Part shown: positions 45,556 through 53,840 of the stretch, in pieces | Layout of the letters: every line of letters starts with the position of its first letter | Position numbering within the stretch: the stretch's first letter is position 1 | Source of the DNA: Bacillota bacterium | Lineage (GTDB): Bacteria; Bacillota; UBA4882; UBA8346 | Direction: 5' to 3' | NCBI GenBank assembly: GCA_023400055.1 | Contig: JAEXFN010000045.1 | Location: 73,154 to 137,153, forward strand | DNA length: 64,000 nucleotides | The notes under the pieces: model-generated | What the model saw: only the letters and a program-made list of their open reading frames with translations | What the model was told of the DNA's origin: nothing | The model's database searches: none | Translations under genes and position numbers: made by a program

Positions 45556-46464
45556 TTATGCCGCTTCAAGGTCATTGCCCTGATTCCCATATCTGAAATT
45601 GAGCATGGTAATCGCAAAAACGATAATCAGGAGCAAGACCGCTTCCGCCGCTGCGTAACCCAGCGCCATTTCGTTAAAGGCACGGTTATAAATTTGATGC
45701 ACAATGGTCGTCGTAGCATTCATCGGCCCGCCATTGGTCATAATCTGTACTTGCTCAAAAACCCGAAAGTTATTGATGAAACCGGTCACAAATAGGAAAA
45801 AAGTGATCGGGTTTAACATTGGAAAAGTGATATTCCAAAACCGCCGCCAAGCGGAAGCGCCATCGATTTTAGCCGCCTCGTATAGATATTGCGGAATGGA
45901 CTGTAGTCCGGCGATATAAACTACCATATAATAACCCAATGCTTTCCAAATACTCACTACAATAATTGTCCCCAGTGCGGTGGCAGGATCAAAAAGCCAC
46001 TTTTGGCCCGGAAAACCAAATATTTTAAGCGCCCTTGAAAAAATCCCGTTCGACGGTTCAAACATCCACAACCAAATCATAGCGGCAGCCACCATCGATG
46101 TGACATAGGGCGTATAAAAACTCGTTCGAAAAAACTTTAAGCCGAATAGTTTTTCTTTTAAAAAAAGGGCGATCCCCAAACCCAAACCCATCGTAAGCGG
46201 CAAGGTAAAAACGGTAAAGACAAAGGAGTTTATTAAAGAAACCTTTAATGTTTCATCCTGCAACATAAAAAGATAATTTTTCCATCCCACGAAGTTCATT
46301 TGCACTAGGTTATAATCCGTAAAACTCAAATAAATATTGATGAAAATCGGCGCCAACACAAAACAAAATGTAAACAACCAAAAAGGGGCAATTAAAACAT
46401 AACCGACCGGGTCTTCTTCCAGCGATTTCCGCCTTTTCGCCTTATTTTTACTCAGTCTTACCAT
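45556..46464 (-). CDS. Carbohydrate ABC transporter permease (MalF/UgpA type); module C
   Basis: 302 residues, first gene of the module C operon; AAGAGG precedes the ATG. The basic N-terminus (KNKAKRRKSLEEDP) is followed by six predicted helices. The EAA loop reads YEAAKIDGASAWRRFWNITF, and MTNGGPMNATTTIVHQIY marks the UgpA type. The 431-nt gap upstream holds divergent promoters and the repeat element at 46671. Confidence 0.92.
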   Translation of the reverse strand: MVRLSKNKAKRRKSLEEDPVGYVLIAPFWLFTFCFVLAPIFINIYLSFTDYNLVQMNFVGWKNYLFMLQDETLKVSLINSFVFTVFTLPLTMGLGLGIALFLKEKLFGLKFFRTSFYTPYVTSMVAAAMIWLWMFEPSNGIFSRALKIFGFPGQKWLFDPATALGTIIVVSIWKALGYYMVVYIAGLQSIPQYLYEAAKIDGASAWRRFWNITFPMLNPITFFLFVTGFINNFRVFEQVQIMTNGGPMNATTTIVHQIYNRAFNEMALGYAAAEAVLLLIIVFAITMLNFRYGNQGNDLEAA

Positions 46465-46670
46465 GATATTACCTCTTTACTTTTCATACTGAAAAAAATT
46501 TTGCAGCGTAATGATCCATTATTTCACCTTAAATACTAAAACCAACCTCTCTTTCTCATTAGCTATTTTCCCCCTTCTTTTTAAGCAGTTTAAGGCTCTC
46601 GAATATTAGCTGATTGGTTTAAGTTGTTACGTTATAATCATATATTATTCATAAAAGATTCATAGTAATG

Positions 46671-46766
46671 CCATTCACCAAAAATGTTGTCCGGTTCAGT
46701 TTTTAATATGAGATACCAGATTTATATCGATCAATTCAGGAGTAATGTTGTAAAATTCAGTTTTTT
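46671..46766. repeat. 36-bp element, right copy flanking module C, plus a partial copy
   Basis: CCATTCACCAAAAATG, then TTGTCCGGTTCAGTTTTTAAT, matches the left copy at 37740 in about 30 of 36 positions and the same orientation. A second, shorter copy (AATGTTGTAAAATTCAGTTT) lies at 46744. The two full copies are about 8.9 kb apart and enclose the whole importer-sulfatase-pgi operon. Confidence 0.7.
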
Positions 46767-46819
46767 GTACTTAACATTAAAGCGCGAGGTAAAAGCGGGT
46801 TTCCCTTTTTAAATCTTGC

Positions 46820-46848
46820 TTGACGAATCGCAGCTCCTTCATCATAAT
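46820..46848 (+). promoter_or_regulatory. Likely sigma-A promoter of the module C two-component genes
   Basis: TTGACG (46820-46825), 17-bp spacer, CATAAT (46843-46848), 47 bp before the kinase start. Good match to the vegetative consensus in both hexamers and spacing. It would give basal expression of the sensor genes, independent of the divergent importer. Confidence 0.55.
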
Positions 46849-46895
46849 GAAAGATGTAGCGATAAAATTAGCTAAAGGGATTTTTCACTGTTCGC

Positions 46896-48674
46896 ATGAT
46901 AACTAAACTTCTTAGCTGTCTTCACAGATTCCTTCGCAGTATGTTTGGGAAAATATGGGCTTCGCAGATTGTGTTAATCATTCTGCCGGTGGTCATCATC
47001 GGTTCACTCTCCTTTTATGCTTCACAGCAGATTATCAATCATCAGTTAATCCGCCTCAATAGGGCCGCCCTCAATCAAATCGCAGGAAATCTCAGTACCT
47101 TGATTGATAAGGCTTATCAGCTGGTAACTCTGTATCTGGTCGATTCGGACATTGAAAAAGCTTTAAAATCCGAATCGACAGCGCCTTTGGAACGGCTTCA
47201 AAACATACGAATTGTCGAAAACAAAATCACCAATTACTCCCTGGTGTTTGATCACTCTTATACGCATACCATGATTTTAGGCAGGAACGGCCTTCGTTAT
47301 TTGACAAAAAACGATTCCAGCTCGGTGACACTTCACGACCTTACCAAGGCGGAATGGTATCCTGAACTGTTTAAAGCGCCAAACCATTTGCTATGGCTGA
47401 ATATTAATCCGGGTTTCGAAAGTATTCCCAAGCGAACTCCAGTGGTTACGTTCGTAAAAGCGATGGAAAATCAAAGAATCTACGGAATCTACTTTTTCAG
47501 CTTGGAAGAATCCTTTCTGTATGACTTATATAAAAATGTGCCGAGTAACGGGAGTCAACTTTATATTGTCAATGGGGAAGGCAAAATTTTATCGCATAAT
47601 CAACGAACCCTGGTCGGACGCACCTTGAGCGGCGTCCAATATAAGATGCTCCTGACTCACCGACCCGCTGATGAAACGAAAACTGAAATCTATCGTCGTA
47701 ACCACTTAATTACCCTGATCAAAAAAGTACACAATATGGACTGGTATATCGTCTATTCAGTTCCCGAGGCGACCCATTATCAAATCATAAGCGGTCTGAA
47801 AAGTAAAATTGCCTTCATTGCCTGCCTTTGTTTCTTGCTCTCAGCGATCATCGCCTATTTTATGGCGCGTTCTTTCTCCAACCCTCTGGTATGCTTAACC
47901 CGAAGGGTAAGCACTTATTTAACCTCGCTTTCCCAGACTGAAAAAATCGAGGCGACCGCCTTTGAAATCGATTTGCTTAGTTCGGAATACGATGCGTTAA
48001 TTAAGCGGTTAGATGATACCATTCAACAACTATTGCGAGAACAGGAAGAAAAACGAAAGGCCGAATTCCATTCGTTGCAAATGCAGATTAACCCTCATTT
48101 TCTGTATAATACGCTCAATTCCCTTAAATGTCTGGTGTGGACCAAACAAATCGATCTGATTGAGCCGACTTTGACCGCACTCATTAAATTACTCCGTCAA
48201 ACCGTTAGTCTGCAGGATGAGATTATTACGCTGGAGGAAGAGATCGAAAACATCCGCAATTACATCTATCTCCACCGGATCCGTACCGGTAAGAACATCG
48301 AGCTGAACATTCACCTTACCGCCGGTTTGGAAAAATGTAAGCTGCCCAAATTGTTATTGCAACCGATTATTGAGAACGCCATTTTTCACGGCATTGAGCC
48401 TAAAAATATTAATGGAACCATCGTTTTAGCTTGCACCGCCGCTAATCATAAGGTCACGATCGAAATCCAGGACAATGGCGTTGGAATGGACGAAACCACC
48501 ATAGCCGAAATCCTGACTGACAATCGCGCTGAACGTAACAACTTCTCCGGTATCGGCGTTCATAATATTAATCAAAGAATAAAACTTTTATATGGCAACG
48601 GTTTCGGTCTCACTATTAAAAGCGCCTCCGGAATCGGGACTCTGGTGGTAATGACTCTGCCGGAAAACTACTGA
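46896..48674 (+). CDS. YesM-type sensor histidine kinase; module C
   Basis: 592 residues. Helix at about 20-40, an extracytoplasmic sensor to about 300, a second helix at about 303-323, linker, and the His-kinase domain with His401 in LQMQINPHFLYNTLNSLK. ATP-binding motifs are PIIENAIFHG, DNGVGM and FSGIGVHN. It is closest to the module A kinase (for example REQEEKRKAE in the linker of both), suggesting modules A and C share a more recent ancestor than B. A ribosome site is weak (AAAGGG at 15 nt). Confidence 0.9.
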   Translation: MITKLLSCLHRFLRSMFGKIWASQIVLIILPVVIIGSLSFYASQQIINHQLIRLNRAALNQIAGNLSTLIDKAYQLVTLYLVDSDIEKALKSESTAPLERLQNIRIVENKITNYSLVFDHSYTHTMILGRNGLRYLTKNDSSSVTLHDLTKAEWYPELFKAPNHLLWLNINPGFESIPKRTPVVTFVKAMENQRIYGIYFFSLEESFLYDLYKNVPSNGSQLYIVNGEGKILSHNQRTLVGRTLSGVQYKMLLTHRPADETKTEIYRRNHLITLIKKVHNMDWYIVYSVPEATHYQIISGLKSKIAFIACLCFLLSAIIAYFMARSFSNPLVCLTRRVSTYLTSLSQTEKIEATAFEIDLLSSEYDALIKRLDDTIQQLLREQEEKRKAEFHSLQMQINPHFLYNTLNSLKCLVWTKQIDLIEPTLTALIKLLRQTVSLQDEIITLEEEIENIRNYIYLHRIRTGKNIELNIHLTAGLEKCKLPKLLLQPIIENAIFHGIEPKNINGTIVLACTAANHKVTIEIQDNGVGMDETTIAEILTDNRAERNNFSGIGVHNINQRIKLLYGNGFGLTIKSASGIGTLVVMTLPENY

Positions 48675-48687
48675 ATTGGAGCAAAGC

Positions 48688-50256
48688 ATGCATAAGATTC
48701 TGGTTGTTGATGACGAAAAACTACTCCGTCAAGGACTGATTCATTTAACGAACTGGACGGAACACGGCTACATCGTAACCGGTGAAGCCGCCAATGGCAT
48801 CGAAGCTCTGCAATTCATCAAGGCCAACCGTCCCGATATCGTAATTACCGATATTGTCATGCCCGTGATGGGTGGGATCGAGCTAATTAAAAAACTGCGT
48901 GAAGAGGGCGATAATCTGCCAGTGATTATCGTCAGCAGTTACAGTGAGTTTCAATATGTCCGAGAAGCTTTACAACTCGGGGCAGTCGATTATCTTTTAA
49001 AACAGGAAATTGACCCTCCCAGTTTGCTGCGGGTGCTCGACAAAGCCAGATCCAAAGCGGAACGAAATGGTAATCACTCCCGTGAAGTACCCTCTGCCGC
49101 TGCAGAGTATCTCGAACAATTATTTTTGAGCCTTTTAACCACTGAATTAGTGGATAAAAAGGTATTTTTTAATAATATCTCAAGCTCTGGTTTTGTGTTG
49201 CATGACGAAAATCTGCAACTCATTCTGCTTTGTCCGGAACAATCGACCCCATGGCTGGATATAAAGACAAATTATCCTGCGGCAACGCTTAAAAAAGCTA
49301 TTCTCGACTGTTTTCAACCGGAATTAACGCCGTTTATCTTCTTCAGTAGTGAAAGGGTGATAACTTTATTGCTTAATACGTCGCCTGCCGATGCTCATAA
49401 GATTGAAGCGGCGTGTATTCAGGCTATCAATCAGATCAATTCCCCAGGAAACGGCGTTTATGTCGCGGCACTGAGCGAGATCTATTCCGGTATCGAACAA
49501 ACCCGGAATATTTACTTTAAGACACTTCCCGTCGCGCAGTTTCGCTTCTATAATCATGCGCAACTTTTGTTTAAATTTACGGAATATGAAGGAAAGATCG
49601 CTGCTCCCATTGCGGACCATAAAAAGCTCGCCGCTTCGCTAGAAAAATTGGATTTCGCAGGATTGTATAATTATGTTGCCGATTATATCGATTCCTACTT
49701 AAAAAAAGGGGGCTACTTTGAGCCGTATGAATTAAAAAAAATGTTAGTGGAAGTATTTAATTATTTGCTGTTTTCCCTCAGTGAGATCGGCTTTGAGATT
49801 ACCGAAATCAAAGAAAACCGCTTCCAATATATTAAAATGATTGAAAGCGCTCAGTCCATGCCCCAACTATTGCAGGATTTTAAAAATATAACGGAAATGG
49901 TGGGCCTCACGCATAAAGCGGGCGTTAAGAAATATAGTGAACTGATCACCGGAGTCATGGATTATATAAAAAATAATTTTGGCGAAAACATCTCTTTGAC
50001 GACCGCCTCATCCCATCTCCATGTCAATAAAAATTACCTTTGTGATCTTTTCAAACAACAGACGGGGGAAAATTTCAGTGATTACCTGATCAAAATTCGC
50101 TTGGAAAGTGCCAAGCAAAAATTGAAAACGAGCCATCTCAGTGTCGCGGTCGTAGGGGAGCAAGTAGGCTATCCGAACTCCAGTTATTTTATACAACTCT
50201 TCAAAAAACACCTGGGCATAACGCCGCTTGAATACCGGAACCTTTATCGAAAGTGA
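48688..50256 (+). CDS. YesN-type response regulator, AraC family; module C
   Basis: 522 residues from the ATG at 48688, which has GGAG 6 nt upstream. Receiver with Asp55 in VITDIVMPVMGG; Lys105 lies in DYLLKQE, with Gln instead of the usual Pro after it. The unnamed middle region (about 125-415) is followed by an AraC-type pair of helix-turn-helices: LTTASSHLHVNKNYLCDLFK and VGYPNSSYFIQLFKKHLG. It follows the kinase by 13 nt. Probable activator of the divergent module C operon. Confidence 0.92.
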   Translation: MHKILVVDDEKLLRQGLIHLTNWTEHGYIVTGEAANGIEALQFIKANRPDIVITDIVMPVMGGIELIKKLREEGDNLPVIIVSSYSEFQYVREALQLGAVDYLLKQEIDPPSLLRVLDKARSKAERNGNHSREVPSAAAEYLEQLFLSLLTTELVDKKVFFNNISSSGFVLHDENLQLILLCPEQSTPWLDIKTNYPAATLKKAILDCFQPELTPFIFFSSERVITLLLNTSPADAHKIEAACIQAINQINSPGNGVYVAALSEIYSGIEQTRNIYFKTLPVAQFRFYNHAQLLFKFTEYEGKIAAPIADHKKLAASLEKLDFAGLYNYVADYIDSYLKKGGYFEPYELKKMLVEVFNYLLFSLSEIGFEITEIKENRFQYIKMIESAQSMPQLLQDFKNITEMVGLTHKAGVKKYSELITGVMDYIKNNFGENISLTTASSHLHVNKNYLCDLFKQQTGENFSDYLIKIRLESAKQKLKTSHLSVAVVGEQVGYPNSSYFIQLFKKHLGITPLEYRNLYRK

Positions 50257-50403
50257 GTTAATTTGGCTATTAAATTAAACCCATAAGTAAACATTAATAA
50301 ATGAACCGGTTATTTCTTCTTGCTCAAGGAGAGCTTTCGAGTCAACCGGAACATGAATGCCTGGCTACAAGATATAAGCCTCCATGGCTCATATAATTCT
50401 TCC

Positions 50404-50508
50404 GTGCAAGATTTAAACTTCTCTCAGTCACTCAATAAGCTCTTTCAGTCGCTCAACAAGCTTGCTCAGTCACTCAACAAGCTCGCTCTTGAATTATTAA
50501 GTTTGCTC
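50404..50508. repeat. 21-bp tandem array 5a (CAGTCACTCAACAAGCTC type)
   Basis: Clear units begin at 50425, 50446 and 50467 (CAGTCACTCAATAAGCTCTT, then similar), with decayed units at 50404 and 50488. The unit matches array 1 (CAGTAACTAAACGAGCTC) in most positions, so both come from one family. It lies about 150 nt past the stop of the YesN gene. A chance open frame of about 190 codons runs through it and is not believed. Confidence 0.75.
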
Positions 50509-50510
50509 AA

Positions 50511-51201
50511 CAAAGACGCAGTGGGTTTTCGAGGGAGATTCGGTTTGAATTATAAGCTAAAGCTTTTGGGGTATGATGGTTTTAAGTATTTGGGCCTAAA
50601 ACCAGGATTCCGCCTGCAGGCAGGCAAGGGATTTGAGCGGCAAACCCCTTGCAACCCCGCCGCTAAGGGGACGCTGCTTCCCCTTAGAACCCCTCCAATG
50701 TCCGGTTCTTCCCTGAACCGGCAAGGTAAATGGACAATTAAATTAGCCGCCGGCCTCCCTTGCCGGCGTCTTCCCGATGATGGTTCCTGGCCGACGGCGG
50801 TGCTTTCATCCGGGCAGCAACGCCGCGCAGCCGCCATCCTTGGCGACTGTATGAATGCAAGAATGTTAGGTGGAGACAGTCTTTAGGTTTTATTTTTACA
50901 GCTGGAGTATTAGCCCGAGCGGTCTACAGGGAGGTAGACCGGCACGGCATTGCGAATGGAGCGCATGCCGTTGCCAAACAGAAATTTCTTTCAAAAAAGA
51001 GTGCGATTGGCAGAATAAATTCTTAGCGGCATTCGGTACGTTTGGTAAAGTCAAATGCCAGGTCAAGGGCCGGCATGAGGCCCTGCGGAGGGGTAGGTCC
51101 ACGGTGTTGGGGTTGGCCGTTCAACCCCTGGACACATCGCACAGGATTAAGCTGGATTGGCAAGACTTTCTCTTAAAAATACATCTTTATAATACAACTC
51201 T
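50511..51201. other. Hairpin-rich non-coding stretch between arrays 5a and 5b
   Basis: No convincing gene is seen. Instead there is a chain of short perfect inverted repeats. CTAAGGGG-N9-CCCCTTAG lies at about 50663-50687 and CCGGTTC-N6-GAACCGG at 50702-50721. GGTCTAC-N6-GTAGACC lies at 50921-50940 and ACGGCATTGCG-N6-CGCATGCCGT at 50944-50971. TGCCAA...TTGGCA lies at 50972-51012, AGGGCC-N7-GGCCCT at 51066-51084, and GGGGTT-N8-AACCCC at about 51109-51128. It is bounded on both sides by the same 21-bp repeat. It could be a structured RNA, a decayed insertion or a chain of palindromic repeats; I cannot tell. Confidence 0.5.
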
Positions 51202-51243
51202 CAGTCACTCAACAAGCTCTCTCAGTCGCTGAACCGAGTTTTG
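51202..51243. repeat. 21-bp tandem array 5b (two units)
   Basis: CAGTCACTCAACAAGCTCTC at 51202 and CAGTCGCTGAACCGAGTTTT at 51223, the same family as array 5a, 777 bp (37 x 21) away from it. It ends about 30 nt before the stop of the Crp/Fnr-type gene. Confidence 0.7.
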
Positions 51244-51273
51244 TTCATTCAGAGCGGGAAGCGCGCGCCGGAA

Positions 51274-51963
51274 TCATAGCGGTTTGAGAAAAAGATTTTT
51301 CGATAATTGGCGCAATCGGTCCTGATCCAGGATATGAACGGTTTTCCCCTCGCAGCGAATGACCGCTTCCGCTTCCAGTTCTTTCAGGGTCCGGTTCAGG
51401 TGGCGGTACGTCGTCCCTAGGAATTGGGCGATCTCCTGGAAGGAGGCATTCAGGCGCACCCGGTCGCCGTCCGTAACGTGTTCCTCCAGATAGCTGGCCA
51501 AGCGGTTAACCAGCGGATAAATGAAATTGTATGAGCTATTATTGATGGTCGCCTCAAGTTTGTCGCTGAGCGAATCGATCAAATGGTGCAGGAAATTGAC
51601 ATTGTCGAGATACTGTTTTCTGAGGAGCGGCGCCGGAACCGCGATCAGGTAGGCAGCCTCGATCGCCTCGACGTTGCAGCGCACCGGCTTGTTCTTGAAA
51701 AGCTCCAGATCGCCGATGCTGATGAAGCCGCTGTAAAACTTCAAAAACATCGCCTTGCCGTTTTCGAAGAGATAGGAGACCTTGATTTTCCCGTCGACCA
51801 GCAGATAATAATACTCCAGCTCGGACTCGGCCCGCAGGATGAGTTCTTCCTTCTGATAAAAATGAAGCTGGACGTGGCCGAGGATCGCTTTATCGAACAA
51901 TTTTGCAATATCGTGTTTAATGAGATAATGGTTTAAAAGCTCCTCATTCTGAATTCTTTTCAT
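51274..51963 (-). CDS. Crp/Fnr family transcriptional regulator (YeiL-like)
   Basis: 229 residues from the ATG at 51963, preceded by GGGGAGG. An N-terminal cyclic-nucleotide-binding-like beta-roll (about 15-120, YYYLLVDGKIKVSYLFENGK, SIGDLELF) is followed by a dimer helix. A C-terminal helix-turn-helix (about 165-215) has FQEIAQFLGTTYRHLNRTLK as recognition motif. No Fnr-type Cys cluster is evident. Divergent from two YdcZ-type genes, with a palindrome between; it probably controls them and perhaps itself. The YeiL comparison rests on overall sequence feel and on the nucleotidase nearby. Confidence 0.85.
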   Translation of the reverse strand: MKRIQNEELLNHYLIKHDIAKLFDKAILGHVQLHFYQKEELILRAESELEYYYLLVDGKIKVSYLFENGKAMFLKFYSGFISIGDLELFKNKPVRCNVEAIEAAYLIAVPAPLLRKQYLDNVNFLHHLIDSLSDKLEATINNSSYNFIYPLVNRLASYLEEHVTDGDRVRLNASFQEIAQFLGTTYRHLNRTLKELEAEAVIRCEGKTVHILDQDRLRQLSKNLFLKPL

Positions 51964-51979
51964 GAATCCTCCCCAATAG

Positions 51980-51989
51980 GACATATGTC
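51980..51989. promoter_or_regulatory. Palindrome GACATATGTC in a divergent promoter region
   Basis: Perfect 10-bp palindrome in the 105-bp gap between the Crp/Fnr-type gene and the first YdcZ-type gene, within a longer imperfect symmetry (GGACATATGTCATATCC). Its place fits an operator bound by the Crp/Fnr-type dimer. Seen: the symmetry. Inferred: the binding. Confidence 0.4.
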
Positions 51990-52068
51990 ATATCCGGATT
52001 TCCATCGATCGTTTAACTTATGGATAGGCGTTATCGAAACCTTATCAAAGCATCGGGGGAATTTGGCT

Positions 52069-52491
52069 GTGTATCAAAACTTAGCGCTTATCAACGGGGT
52101 CATCCTGGCCATCATGATTTTTTGCAACGGGATGCTGGCGCACATCACCGGGCCTTACTTGGGCACGTTGCTATTTCACGGGCTGGGGCTGGCATTGATT
52201 ATGGCAATCTCCCTTCTGAAGCGAAACCGGCTGCCCAGGCTGGCGGACGTACCGTGGTTGCTTTTCCTGCCGGGGGTCCTCAACGTTATCACCATCCTTT
52301 TCAACAATCTGGCCATAGCGCGGATCGGGATCACGCTGGTCACCGGGGTGGGTTTGTTCGGGCAGCTGGTCATGTCGGCCCTGGTGGAGCATTTCGGGCT
52401 GTTCGGCATGCCGGTAAACCGGTTTAAGAAAGCCAAGATCCTCGGCTTCTCCATCATTTCCCTGGGAATCATCCTGATGATTGCGCTGTAA
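52069..52491 (+). CDS. YdcZ/DUF606-type small DMT-family transporter, first subunit
   Basis: 140 residues from the GTG at 52069 with GGGGGA about 8 nt upstream; the frame is open earlier (from 51985), but that part would overlap the operator region and adds nonhydrophobic residues. Four or five predicted membrane helices (LINGVILAIMIFCNGML, GTLLFHGLGLALIMAI, LLFLPGVLNVITILF, ILGFSIISLGIILMIAL). DUF606 proteins often occur as pairs and probably form a small heteromeric exporter or importer. Substrate unknown; the nucleotidase downstream hints at nucleosides or bases. Confidence 0.8.
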   Translation: MYQNLALINGVILAIMIFCNGMLAHITGPYLGTLLFHGLGLALIMAISLLKRNRLPRLADVPWLLFLPGVLNVITILFNNLAIARIGITLVTGVGLFGQLVMSALVEHFGLFGMPVNRFKKAKILGFSIISLGIILMIAL

Positions 52492-52503
52492 TGAGGTGGG
52501 AAC

Positions 52504-52968
52504 ATGCTCTATCTGATCTTATCGTTTCTGGCCGGGATAACCATTGTGATTAACATGATATTCAATGGAAAATTGGCCCAAAAAACGGGCCCGATTAACG
52601 GAGTGATCATCAACTATCTGATGGCCACGTTGTCTTCTATTATACTATGCGTTGCCATGATGCGATCCATGCCGTCTTGGGCAACCTTCAAAACCATGCC
52701 CCTGTTTTATCTTTTGGGCGGTTTCATCGGCGTCTTGACCACCCATCTCTTTAATATTATCGTTCCCAAAGTTCCGGCGGTATATATTGTTATCCTGCGT
52801 TTCATCGGTCAAATCCTGGCCAGCGCGCTGATCGATTATTGGTTTCTGGCGACCTTCTCCAAGGGCAAGGTCATTGGCGGGGCGCTCTATCTGATCGGGC
52901 TGATCCTCAACGCCAAAGTCGATAAGCAGTATCAAGCGGAAAATCTGAAATTAGGCGGGAATGCCTGA
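52504..52968 (+). CDS. YdcZ/DUF606-type small DMT-family transporter, second subunit
   Basis: 154 residues; GAGGTGGG precedes the ATG. Helices include LYLILSFLAGITIVINMIF, GVIINYLMATLSSIILCVA, LFYLLGGFIGVLTTHLFNII and VYIVILRFIGQILASALIDY. Start 12 nt after the first subunit, so both are co-translated. Its hydrophobic pattern mirrors the partner, as expected for a heterodimer of half-transporters. Confidence 0.82.
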   Translation: MLYLILSFLAGITIVINMIFNGKLAQKTGPINGVIINYLMATLSSIILCVAMMRSMPSWATFKTMPLFYLLGGFIGVLTTHLFNIIVPKVPAVYIVILRFIGQILASALIDYWFLATFSKGKVIGGALYLIGLILNAKVDKQYQAENLKLGGNA

Positions 52969-53049
52969 AAACACCGGGCTAGGCCGGGGCGAAACCGGGA
53001 GGTCCCGCCTTACGCTTGGGACATTCAACAGTTATTCACGGAGGTTGTC

Positions 53050-53796
53050 ATGAAATACGAAATCATACTCTTCGACGCGGATGAGACGCTGTTCGATTTC
53101 AAGAAGACCGAACGGGCCGCGCTGCAAAATACGATGCGCGAAGCGGGCATCGTTTATGACGAAGCTTATCATTTGCAAGTATACCGGGATATCAACGCGG
53201 CGCTCTGGAAAGAGCTCGAGGGCGGGCTAATTTCTCAGGCCGATTTGAATGTCGAGCGGTTTAAGAGATTATCCGAGGCGTTGCGGGCCGGATTCGACCC
53301 GGCCGGATTCGCCCGATCCTACCGGCAGCATTTGGCGGACGCCGCGTTCTTGTATGAAGACAGCCTGGATCTCATCGCGAACCTGCATCGGGATTACCGG
53401 CTGGCGATCATTACCAACGGTCTCAAAGATGTGCAGCAACGGCGCATCCGGCAATCGGCGATCGCCCCATACTTGGCGGATGTGGTCATCTCCGAGGAGG
53501 TCGGAGTATCCAAGCCGGATCGCCGGATCTTCGAACTCGCCCTGGCGCGCATCGGGCACACCGACCCGCGCCGGGCATTGATGGTGGGCGACGGTTTAAC
53601 GTCCGACATCCAAGGCGGGATCAATTCGAGCATCGATACCTGCTGGTTCAATCCGCAACGCCTGCAAAACAGGACGGGAATCCGGCCCACCTATGAGATC
53701 GCCAAACTGATGGAGCTCAAGAAAGTGCTCCGGTCCCGCGAACCCCTCCAACACTCCGAGGCTCGCAATATCAATAGCGTTGCCGATCCGGGTTAA
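53050..53796 (+). CDS. YjjG-type HAD pyrimidine nucleotidase
   Basis: 248 residues; CGGAGG before the ATG. HAD motif I FDADETLFDFKKTE (Asp9, Asp11), motif II LAIITNGL, motif III KPDRRIF (Lys), motif IV MVGDGLTSDIQGG. The C1 cap position and the FDFKKTE sequence match YjjG, a phosphatase for (non-canonical) pyrimidine nucleotides that protects against mutagenic bases. A tail of about 25 residues beyond the fold is rich in polar residues. It probably belongs to the transcript starting with the YdcZ pair. Confidence 0.85.
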   Translation: MKYEIILFDADETLFDFKKTERAALQNTMREAGIVYDEAYHLQVYRDINAALWKELEGGLISQADLNVERFKRLSEALRAGFDPAGFARSYRQHLADAAFLYEDSLDLIANLHRDYRLAIITNGLKDVQQRRIRQSAIAPYLADVVISEEVGVSKPDRRIFELALARIGHTDPRRALMVGDGLTSDIQGGINSSIDTCWFNPQRLQNRTGIRPTYEIAKLMELKKVLRSREPLQHSEARNINSVADPG

Positions 53797-53840
53797 GCGA
53801 TCCGTTCGCGGCCAGTCGCCATCGTTTGGCTTATCTGAAA

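Noticed and set aside
50320..50886. 188-codon open frame between the YesN and Crp/Fnr-type genes
   Set aside because: Runs through 21-bp repeats and several perfect hairpins; no domain and no usable start signal.
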